The position numbers and the translations under genes were made by a program. Shown piece by piece: positions 57,487 to 64,000 of a DNA stretch of 64,000 bases. This DNA comes from Actinoallomurus sp963823735 (lineage in GTDB: Bacteria; Actinomycetota; Actinomycetes; Streptosporangiales; Streptosporangiaceae). Each line of letters opens with the position of its first letter. Within the stretch, counting starts at the first letter, position 1. Location: positions 868,001-932,000 of the forward strand of contig CAWGMO010000002.1 in assembly GCA_963823735.1 (NCBI GenBank). Reading direction: 5' to 3'. Under the pieces are notes generated by a model, which was not told where the DNA came from, did not search any database, and saw only the letters and a list, made by a program, of their open reading frames with translations.

Positions 57487-57948
57487 ATGGCATCCACCAC
57501 CGTGGCCGTCGACCTGGCCGCGTCACCGGGCCTGCTGTGGCCCCTGATGATCGACTTCGACCGCCACCACGAGTGGCTCGCCGGCCACGATCGATTCGTG
57601 ACCGAACCACCGGAGGACACCGTGCCCGGCGCGGTGTTCGTCCAGCGCGGCACCTTCAAGGGCGTGTCCGGATGGGTCGAGTGGCTCATCGAGGACCTGC
57701 GCCCGGACCGGCTCCTCCACCTGAGCGGCCGTGCCCCGAGGGGCCTGCGGGTCGGGGCGCGGATCATCCTGGCACCGGAAGGCGCCGGCACGAAGGTGAC
57801 CTGCGAGTACGAGCTTCGCGGCACCCGGCTGGCCGCCCCCATCCTGAGGGCCGGCCGCCGGACCGTCTACCGGAACACGCGGACGTCGCTGACCCGCCTG
57901 GACGTCCTCACCCGCTCCGGCCTGGCCCCGATCCCCCGCACCGCCTGA
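57487..57948 (+). CDS. SRPBCC (START-like) family protein
   Basis: 153 residues from ATG 57487, with GGAGGGGG upstream. Hydrophobic-ligand fold: STTVAVDLAASPGLLWPLMIDF at the start (in parts), GWVEWLIEDLRPDRLLHL in the middle, and TKVTCEYELRGT near the end. Function unknown; members bind lipids or polyketides or act as toxins or cyclases. No neighbour gives a clue. Confidence 0.75.
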   Translation: MASTTVAVDLAASPGLLWPLMIDFDRHHEWLAGHDRFVTEPPEDTVPGAVFVQRGTFKGVSGWVEWLIEDLRPDRLLHLSGRAPRGLRVGARIILAPEGAGTKVTCEYELRGTRLAAPILRAGRRTVYRNTRTSLTRLDVLTRSGLAPIPRTA

Positions 57949-57954
57949 CCTCGG

Positions 57955-58176
57955 CTACTCGGGCCACTGGCCGCCCGCGTGGGTGGCCACGAACTTGTCC
58001 TCGCTCGGCATGATGATCCACAAGGCGATGTAAACGAGGAACTGCGGGCCGGGAAGCACGCAGGAGACGATCGCCAGCAGCCGTATCGTCCAGGCTCCGA
58101 GTCCGAGACGGCGGCCGAGGCCGGCGCACACGCCGCCGATCATCCGGCCCTGCCGCGGACGGTAGAAACCGTTCAT
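57955..58176 (-). CDS. PspC-domain membrane protein
   Basis: 73 residues. FYRPRQGRMIGGVCAGLGRRLG is the PspC start (in parts) and LLAIVSCVLPGPQFLVYIALWIIMP its double membrane helix. Short form common in actinomycetes; part of envelope-stress control. Confidence 0.88.
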   Translation of the reverse strand: MNGFYRPRQGRMIGGVCAGLGRRLGLGAWTIRLLAIVSCVLPGPQFLVYIALWIIMPSEDKFVATHAGGQWPE

Positions 58177-58309
58177 GTCATGCCCTCCTTGGCATCTGTA
58201 CCTCCCACGTTAGGCACCTGTCCTCCCGGCCGCATCGCCCGGAGGTACGGTTCGGCCTCCTACCAGCGGGCGACCGGAAGCCGGGTGAGCGCGCGGGTAC
58301 CGTAGCGGG

Positions 58310-59233
58310 ATGCTCCCCGAGGCCGGCACCGAGGCGCGCTTCATGGCCGTACGCCGCGACGAGACGCTGCTGCGGCCGGGCGTTCTCGCACTATGCCGAC
58401 GCCTGGGGCTCGGCGGCGCCGACGTCACGCGCTTCGCGGGCGGCACGCTGCCGGTCTACGCCGTGGGCGACGGGCTCGTACTCAAGATGTACCCGCCGGT
58501 ACGCCGCGAGCACCGGCTGACGGAAGAACGGGTCCTCCGGGCGATCGGGGGACGCCTGCCGGCGCCGCGCGTCCTGGACGCCGGCGAGCACGGCGGCTGG
58601 GGTCACGTGCTCATGACCCGCCTGCGCGGAGAGCCTCTGACGGAGGTGTGGCCGCGTACGAGCGAGCGTGACCGCGACCGGCTGGCCGACATGCTCGGCA
58701 CCGCGCTCGCCGCCCTCCACGAGATCACCGTACGGCCGCTCGGACCGCCGGACTGGGAGGCCTTCGTCGCCGCGCGGCGGGCCGGTTGCGCCGCGCGCCA
58801 GCGCGAGCTGGGCCTGGACGAACACTGGGCCGCGCTGATCCCGGACTTCCTGGACTCCGTGCCGCTGCCGCCGTCACCTCCGGTGCTTCTGCACACCGAG
58901 GTCATGCGCGAGCACCTGCTGGCCACCGCCGGCCCGGAGGGCTGGTCACTGTCCGGCCTGTACGACTTCGAGCCCGCGATGATGGGCGCGGCCGAGTACG
59001 AGTTCGCCGCGGTCGGCCTGTTCGTCTCCCGCGGCGACGCGCGCTTCCTGCGGCGGACGCTCACCGCGTACGGCCTTCCGTGCGACCGGCTGGACGAGGG
59101 GCTGGGGCGGCGGCTGCTCGCGTACGCGCTGCTGCACCGCTACAGCGACCTTTCCTGGTACCTGGAGGAGCTGCCCGCTCCCCCGGAACCGACGCTGGAG
59201 GCGCTCGCCGCGCACTGGTGGCGTGTCAGGTGA
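58310..59233 (+). CDS. Aminoglycoside-phosphotransferase-like kinase with altered catalytic loop
   Basis: 307 residues. N-lobe with FAGGTLPVYAVG and lysine in LVLKMYPP; C-lobe motif at the Brenner (HxDxxxxN) position reads LLHTEVMREHLL, so the catalytic aspartate is glutamate and the asparagine is histidine; the metal site is LYDFEPAMMG. Hygromycin-type kinases of actinomycetes show the same loop as I recall, so activity is possible. Substrate unknown. Confidence 0.75.
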   Translation: MLPEAGTEARFMAVRRDETLLRPGVLALCRRLGLGGADVTRFAGGTLPVYAVGDGLVLKMYPPVRREHRLTEERVLRAIGGRLPAPRVLDAGEHGGWGHVLMTRLRGEPLTEVWPRTSERDRDRLADMLGTALAALHEITVRPLGPPDWEAFVAARRAGCAARQRELGLDEHWAALIPDFLDSVPLPPSPPVLLHTEVMREHLLATAGPEGWSLSGLYDFEPAMMGAAEYEFAAVGLFVSRGDARFLRRTLTAYGLPCDRLDEGLGRRLLAYALLHRYSDLSWYLEELPAPPEPTLEALAAHWWRVR

Positions 59234-59293
59234 CACACAGGCCAAGGCCGGCAAAACGGACCATGGTGTCCGACGCCGACCACGGGAGAGCCG

Positions 59294-61180
59294 GTGCGGG
59301 ACACCACCACGGACGACGAGCAGGCGGGCGACGCGCCCGCCGATATGAAGCTGGGCCACTGGTTCGACCATGCCGACGCGGCCGCGACGGCGCGTTTCAC
59401 GGTGATGGCCCGTCGGCTCCCCGCGCTGATCCGCGAGGCCGTGCGGCTGGCGTGGCGGACCGGTCACGCGGACACGGTGGCGACCGTGTCACTGAACCTG
59501 TTGTCGGGGGTTTTCACCGCGTTCGGGCTGCTCGCCACGACCGGCGTGCTGGAGGCCCTGCTGGCGGCGGGCCCCACGCCGGACCGGGTGCGCGCCGCGC
59601 TGCCGTCGCTGCTCCTGGTGGCGGGCTCGGGCATGGCGCGTTCCGTGCTGTCGGCCGCGGCCGGGTGGGCGCAGGCGCGGCTGACGCCGCGGGTGCGGAT
59701 GCTGGTCGAGCTGGAGCTGTACGAGGTGACCAGCGGCATCGACCTCGCCAGCTACGACGACGCGGAGTTCTACGAGGCGCTGATGCGCGCCGAGGGGCCG
59801 GGCATCTCGGCGGCCGCCGAGGTCGTCTCGTACACGATCGACATGGTCACGGCCGCGACGTCCTTCATCGCCGCCGGGATCGCGATCACGACACTGCACC
59901 CGGTGCTCCTGCCACTGCTGCTCGTCACGGCGCTGCCGGAGGCGTGGGCGGCGGTCCGGGTGGCCCGGTCGCAGTACCTGATGATGCTGGAGACCGTCGG
60001 ACCCCGCTGGCAGACGGTGATCATCGGTGACCTGCTCAGCAGCCGCCGGTACGCCGGCGACCTGCGCTCGTACACGGTGCAGAGGTTCCTCCTCGCCCGC
60101 TACCGGCGGATGGCGGAGGTCTACCGGCGGGCCCAGCTCGTTTTGGCGCGGAAGAACACCGTCATCCGCCTCACCGGGAACGCCGGTGCCGGGCTCGCCA
60201 ACGGGCTCGTCTACGTCACGCTCGGGCTGCTGCTGGCCGCGGCGTGGCTGCCGCTCGCCGTCGCCGGCACGGCCGTCCTCGCGATCCGCACGAGCCGTGG
60301 CGCGCTGTCGGAGCTGATCCACGGCGTGAACAGCTGCTACGAGCAGGGGCTGTACCTCTCGGACTACACCGGCTTCCTGGAGGTAGCGCGCACCCATCTG
60401 CCCCCTTCCACGGGCGACGACGTCCCCGGCGAGGTCGCGATGATCTCGGTGGAGGGCGTGTCCTTCACGTACCCGGGCAGCGAGGATCCGGCGTTGAGCG
60501 ACGTCTCGATGACGCTGAAGGCCGGGCAGATCGTGGCGCTGGTCGGTGAGAACGGCTCGGGCAAGTCCACGCTCGCCAAGCTGCTCGCCCACCTGTACAC
60601 GCCCGACGAAGGGCGGATCACCTGGGACGGCGTCGACCTCGCGACCGCCGACGCCCAGTCCGTACGCGCGCGCATCGCCGTGATCGCCCAGGACCACGCG
60701 CACTGGCCGATGACCGCGCGCGCCAACATCGTGCTGGCCGACGACACGGACCTGCCGCGCCTCCACCACGCGGCGGCCTCCGCCGGCACCGACGAGGTCA
60801 TCGAGGAGCTGCCGTACGGCTGGGACACGATGCTGGACCGCAGGTTCAAGGACTCCCACGAGCTGTCCGGCGGCCAGTGGCAGCGCATCGCGGTCTCACG
60901 CGGCTTCTACCGCGACGCTCCCCTGATCATCTGCGACGAGCCGTCCTCGAACCTGGACGCCCGCGCCGAGCACACGCTGTTCGAGGCCGTCCGTACGCAC
61001 ATGCGGGGCCGCACCGTCATCCTCATCACCCACCGGCTGGCCAACATCCGGCACGCCGACGTGATCCACGTCCTCGAACACGGCCGGATCACCGCGACGG
61101 GCACCCACGACGAGCTGATGGTCCGCGAGGGCGTCTACCGTGACCTGTACACCCTTCAGGCCGACGCGTACACGGCCTGA
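59294..61180 (+). CDS. ABC exporter, fused membrane and ATPase domains
   Basis: 628 residues, GTG start. Five or six membrane helices in the first 340 residues. The ATPase has Walker A GENGSGKST, signature LSGGQWQR, Walker B LIICDEPSSNLD and H-loop ITHRLAN. The long N-terminal cytoplasmic stretch (ADMKLGHWFDHADA) is unusual. Similar exporters sit in lanthipeptide clusters, but no precursor or modification gene is near. Acts as homodimer; substrate unknown. Confidence 0.87.
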   Translation: MRDTTTDDEQAGDAPADMKLGHWFDHADAAATARFTVMARRLPALIREAVRLAWRTGHADTVATVSLNLLSGVFTAFGLLATTGVLEALLAAGPTPDRVRAALPSLLLVAGSGMARSVLSAAAGWAQARLTPRVRMLVELELYEVTSGIDLASYDDAEFYEALMRAEGPGISAAAEVVSYTIDMVTAATSFIAAGIAITTLHPVLLPLLLVTALPEAWAAVRVARSQYLMMLETVGPRWQTVIIGDLLSSRRYAGDLRSYTVQRFLLARYRRMAEVYRRAQLVLARKNTVIRLTGNAGAGLANGLVYVTLGLLLAAAWLPLAVAGTAVLAIRTSRGALSELIHGVNSCYEQGLYLSDYTGFLEVARTHLPPSTGDDVPGEVAMISVEGVSFTYPGSEDPALSDVSMTLKAGQIVALVGENGSGKSTLAKLLAHLYTPDEGRITWDGVDLATADAQSVRARIAVIAQDHAHWPMTARANIVLADDTDLPRLHHAAASAGTDEVIEELPYGWDTMLDRRFKDSHELSGGQWQRIAVSRGFYRDAPLIICDEPSSNLDARAEHTLFEAVRTHMRGRTVILITHRLANIRHADVIHVLEHGRITATGTHDELMVREGVYRDLYTLQADAYTA

Positions 61181-61181
61181 G

Positions 61182-61556
61182 TCAGCACTCGGCGAGGCCG
61201 GGGCGCTGGTTGAGAACCTGGGCGCGCGGCGTGACGAACTCCGCGTACGCCCGGCCGGCCTCCGGCCGGAAGACCGCCACCCGGCTGCACGCCTGGAACG
61301 CCAGGCGGATCCCGAAGTGCCGCTGGAGCGCGGCGCGCAGGTCGTCGCTCGCGAGGACGCGCAGCAGTTGCCCTCGCGCCGCCTCGTCCGGCGGAGGCAC
61401 CCGGTTGCAGGCCAGGTCGGCGCCGCCGTCCCGTAGCTCCGCGACGAGGCGGGTGATGACCTGCCAGGCGTACGGGTGCGCGGTGCGGACCCGTTCGGCG
61501 AGGACGGCGTCCTCGTCGTCTCGCCCCAGCCGCTCGGGCGGAACACTCAGGAACAC
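61182..61556 (-). CDS. SCO5389-type conserved protein
   Basis: 124 residues. AHPYAWQVITRLVAEL, CNRVPPPDEAARGQLLRVLASDDLR (in parts), LQRHFGIRLAFQACSRVAVF: matches the actinobacterial SCO5389 family as I remember it. Function unknown. Convergent with the exporter by one base. Confidence 0.8.
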   Translation of the reverse strand: MFLSVPPERLGRDDEDAVLAERVRTAHPYAWQVITRLVAELRDGGADLACNRVPPPDEAARGQLLRVLASDDLRAALQRHFGIRLAFQACSRVAVFRPEAGRAYAEFVTPRAQVLNQRPGLAEC

Positions 61557-61635
61557 GCCGCTTCTCCCTCTTATCAGGACTGGTTTTCATTATCTCCACG
61601 TTGGGCGGCGCAGGCAAACCGGTAGCGTTGGGGCG

Positions 61636-62127
61636 GTGCCCGAGTTGCAGCGGCTGCACGCCGCCCATGCCCAGGAGGTCCTGGCCTTCGAGCTGGCGAA
61701 CCGCGCCTACTTCGTCGCCTCGATCTCCGACCGCGGCGACGAGTTCTACGCGCGGTTCACCGACCGGTTCGACGCGCTGCTGGCCGAGCAGGAGGCCGGC
61801 GCCGGCGCCTTCTACGTGCTCGTCGACGAGGACGACTCGATCCTGGGCCGGTTCAACCTGATCTTCACCGAGGACTCCACCGCCGAGCTCGGCTACCGCG
61901 TCGCCCAGCACGCCGCCGGCCGCGGCGTGGCGACCGCGACCGTACGCGAGCTGTGCCGGCGGGCGGCGGAGCGGCACGGCCTGCGCGTGCTCCGGGCGGC
62001 CACCTCCCTCGGCAACACCGCGTCCCAGCGGGTGCTGGCCAAGGCCGGGTTCGTCCCCGACGGCCCCGCCGACCCCGCGGACCTCGGCGGCAAGCCGGGC
62101 ACCTGGTACCGGCGCGACCTGCCCTGA
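61636..62127 (+). CDS. GNAT acetyltransferase (RimJ/RimL type)
   Basis: 163 residues from GTG 61636. Acetyl-CoA loop region ELGYRVAQHAAGRGVATATV has the Q/RxxGxG/A pattern, and LGNTASQRVLAKAGF is the classic last motif. It may N-acetylate a protein terminus or small amine. Confidence 0.87.
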   Translation: MPELQRLHAAHAQEVLAFELANRAYFVASISDRGDEFYARFTDRFDALLAEQEAGAGAFYVLVDEDDSILGRFNLIFTEDSTAELGYRVAQHAAGRGVATATVRELCRRAAERHGLRVLRAATSLGNTASQRVLAKAGFVPDGPADPADLGGKPGTWYRRDLP

Positions 62128-62133
62128 CGAGAG

Positions 62134-63489
62134 TCAGGCCGCGCCGAGGTCGGCCTCGATCTCCTCCAGGGTGCGGTTCTTGGTCTCCGGCACGCGCAGG
62201 GCGAAGAAGACGATCCCGAGCACCGCCATGGCCGCGTACAGCCAGAACGTCCACGCCTTCCCGATCGCGCCGACCAGCTGCAGGAAGTAGTAGGACACGA
62301 AGAAGTTCGCGATCCAGTTGAAGAGGCTGCACACCGCCATCGCCGAGCCTCGTACGCTCAGCGGGAAGATCTCGGAGATCATCAGCCAGAACACCGGGCC
62401 GAGCCCGATGGCGAACGACGCGATGAACACCACGAGCGCGACCAGCGCCACCCACGGCGCGTCGTCCTTCCAGTGGAAGGCGAAGAAGGCGCCCAGCGTG
62501 GCGAGCGCGACGGTCAGGCCCGCGGTGCCGACGATCAGCAGCACCCGGCGGCCGACGCGGTCCAGCAGCACGACCGCGATGAACGTGAAGACGACGTTGG
62601 TGATGCCGACCGACAGCGCCTGTGCGATCGCGTCGTTGGCGTGCAGGCCGGTGTAGGTGAGGATCGTCGGCGAGAAGTACACGACGGTGTTCACGCCGAC
62701 GATCTGCTGGATCACGGCGAGGCCGATCCCGACGATCAGCATGGGCCGTACGGACGGGGCGAGCAGCTCACGCAGGCCGGACCTCCGCTCGCGCGACAGC
62801 ACGGACTCGATCTCGGACAGCTCCTCCTCGTAGTCACCGCCGGGCCGCGTACGCCGCAGCACGTCGCGGGCCTCGTCGGTGCGCCCCTTCTGCATCAGCC
62901 AGCGCGGCGAGTACGGCACCAGCAGCATGCCGAGGACGAGGAACACCCCGGGTACGGCGCCGATGCCGAGCATCCAGCGCCAGCCCGACCCGGCGTCGCG
63001 CAGCGCGAAGTCGACGAGGTACGCGACCAGGATGCCGATCGTGACCATCATCTGGTTGTACGAGACGGTGCCGCCCCGGATCTTCGGCGGCGTCTGCTCG
63101 GCGATGTAGAGCGGCACCACGGCGGAGGCCGCGCCGACCGCGAGACCGAGGACCATCCGTGCCGCGACGAGCTGCCCGGACGACTGCGCCAGCGCCGCCG
63201 CGAGAGCCGCCGCCACGTACACGATCCCGGCCCCGAGCAGGGTCCAGCGGCGGCTGATCATGTCCGCCAGGCGCCCGCCGACGAGCGCACCCACCACCGC
63301 GCCGACCAGCAGCCCGGCGACGATCCAGGACTGGGCGAGGTCGCCGGCGTGCAGGTCCTTCTTGATGTAGAGCAGCGCACCGGAGATCACTCCGGTGTCG
63401 TAGCCGAAGAGCAGGCCGCCCAGGGCGGCCAGCAGGGAGATCTTCAGGACGAACGGGTTCCGTGACGCCTCACGTACGTAGCTCGGCAC
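62134..63489 (-). CDS. Sugar transporter, MFS sugar porter family
   Basis: About 451 residues from GTG 63489, which has AAGGAG at good distance. Twelve helices; GGLLFGYDTGVISGALL in helix 1, GRLADMISRR as motif A, SPRWLMQKGR, and the terminal PETKNRTLEEIE. Proton-linked uptake of a hexose, pentose or inositol. Confidence 0.92.
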   Translation of the reverse strand: MPSYVREASRNPFVLKISLLAALGGLLFGYDTGVISGALLYIKKDLHAGDLAQSWIVAGLLVGAVVGALVGGRLADMISRRWTLLGAGIVYVAAALAAALAQSSGQLVAARMVLGLAVGAASAVVPLYIAEQTPPKIRGGTVSYNQMMVTIGILVAYLVDFALRDAGSGWRWMLGIGAVPGVFLVLGMLLVPYSPRWLMQKGRTDEARDVLRRTRPGGDYEEELSEIESVLSRERRSGLRELLAPSVRPMLIVGIGLAVIQQIVGVNTVVYFSPTILTYTGLHANDAIAQALSVGITNVVFTFIAVVLLDRVGRRVLLIVGTAGLTVALATLGAFFAFHWKDDAPWVALVALVVFIASFAIGLGPVFWLMISEIFPLSVRGSAMAVCSLFNWIANFFVSYYFLQLVGAIGKAWTFWLYAAMAVLGIVFFALRVPETKNRTLEEIEADLGAA

Positions 63490-63578
63490 GCTGCTGCTCC
63501 TTCCGCCGGGGGCCGGCGCCGCACGAGTACCCGCGTTCCGGCGCTTCAATCGATGTGCCGATGTGAGAGGTTTTGGGG

Positions 63579-64000
63579 GTGTCTCACTTCCCAGGCCGCG
63601 AGCCGGCCATCGCGTGGATGCGCGCCGGAACGCTTCTGTTCACCGCTCAGGCCTCGGCGCTGGACGAACGGGGCCTGCGCGCGCCGTCACGTCTGGACGG
63701 CTGGAGCCGCGCCCATGTGATCGCCCACGTCGCACGGAACGCCGAAGGCCTGGCGAGGCTGGCGAGCTGGGCGCGTACGGGGGTCAGGACGCCGATGTAC
63801 GCCGGCCCGGAGCAGCGGAACGCGGACATCGAGACGACCGCGGTCCACGACCTGGACACGCTGCTCACCGACCTGGCCGGGACGAACACCATCCTGGAGG
63901 AGGGCCTCGCGGCGCTGACCGGGCCGCGGTGGGAGTACGAGGTCGAGATGCGCGGCAGGGCGGTGCCGGCGGCGGTGATCCCGTGGCTGCGGGCCCGCGA
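63579..64000 (+). CDS. Maleylpyruvate-isomerase family protein (mycothiol-dependent type), truncated by window edge
   Basis: Open from GTG 63579 to the end of the window, 140 residues seen. SRLDGWSRAHVIAHVARNAEGLARL is the MDMPI/DinB-like helix bundle (in parts) with the metal histidine in HVIAHVARN. Could be the true maleylpyruvate isomerase or a mycothiol transferase; the C-terminal part is outside. Confidence 0.85.
   Translation, partial: MSHFPGREPAIAWMRAGTLLFTAQASALDERGLRAPSRLDGWSRAHVIAHVARNAEGLARLASWARTGVRTPMYAGPEQRNADIETTAVHDLDTLLTDLAGTNTILEEGLAALTGPRWEYEVEMRGRAVPAAVIPWLRAR

Noticed and set aside
59294..61556. Lanthipeptide or lasso-peptide cluster around the ABC exporter.
   Set aside because: No precursor peptide, LanM/LanKC, B- or C-protein genes are near; the neighbours are an SCO5389-type protein, a GNAT enzyme and a kinase-like gene.

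Overview
The window is high-GC DNA with actinomycete-style genes: GTG and TTG starts, tightly overlapping operons, a DUF574-type methyltransferase, an SCO5389-type protein and a PspC protein. It most likely comes from a Streptosporangiales-like or Streptomyces-like soil actinomycete. The genus is inference; there is no rRNA or tRNA here to fix it.

Left end (1-7083, minus strand): a four-gene operon that reads as a hydrazine (N-N bond) natural-product pathway. The genes, in transcription order, are a lysine N6-hydroxylase, a glycine-oxidase-like flavoenzyme, a fusion of cupin, methionyl-tRNA-synthetase-like and carrier-protein domains, and an NRPS that begins with a TubC docking domain, a heterocyclization (Cy) domain and an adenylation domain and runs off the left edge. 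The first three match the enzyme trio known to make hydrazinoacetic acid from lysine and glycine (Spb38/39/40-type). The carrier protein fused to the synthetase-like enzyme, followed by a TubC-Cy module, suggests the hydrazine product is handed over while tethered. A good TTGACA-N17-TACCGT promoter lies upstream.

7.6-16.3 kb: a probable sialic-acid scavenging island. It has a secreted sialidase, a FadR/NanR-type GntR regulator, a dipeptide-type ABC transporter (one permease fused to one ATPase) and a DapA/NanA-type aldolase. A shared dyad, GGACGT-N3-ATGTCY, sits just downstream of both outward promoters. 16.4-24.9 kb holds methyltransferases, small regulators, a peptidase, a molbindin, a decayed sigma-factor locus and a Ser/Thr receptor kinase with 14-residue repeats.

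24.3-28.5 kb: an Lrp/AsnC regulator diverging from a three-gene 2-oxoacid dehydrogenase operon (E1 alpha, E1 beta, E2). 28.5-36.7 kb: a phenylacetate degradation locus (PaaR-type TetR, enoyl-CoA hydratase, 3-hydroxyacyl-CoA dehydrogenase, paaZ, paaABCDE). From 31.2 to 36.7 kb the frames are broken again and again by single extra G or C bases while the protein sequence stays well conserved. The same kind of indel appears at about 12.46, 14.81, 27.18, 36.94, 39.9, 40.7-41.8 and 42.45 kb. I read these as sequence errors, not gene decay, and annotate the genes across them.

37-64 kb: efflux pumps with TetR or MarR partners, a GH13 glucosidase, a stand-alone C-A-PCP-C NRPS whose adenylation domain lacks the A10 lysine, a cluster of three SDR oxidoreductases around an HNH-nuclease remnant flanked by near-identical 28-bp promoter/operator copies, release factor 3, transporters and assorted single genes. 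Many intergenic dyads mark likely autoregulated repressors.
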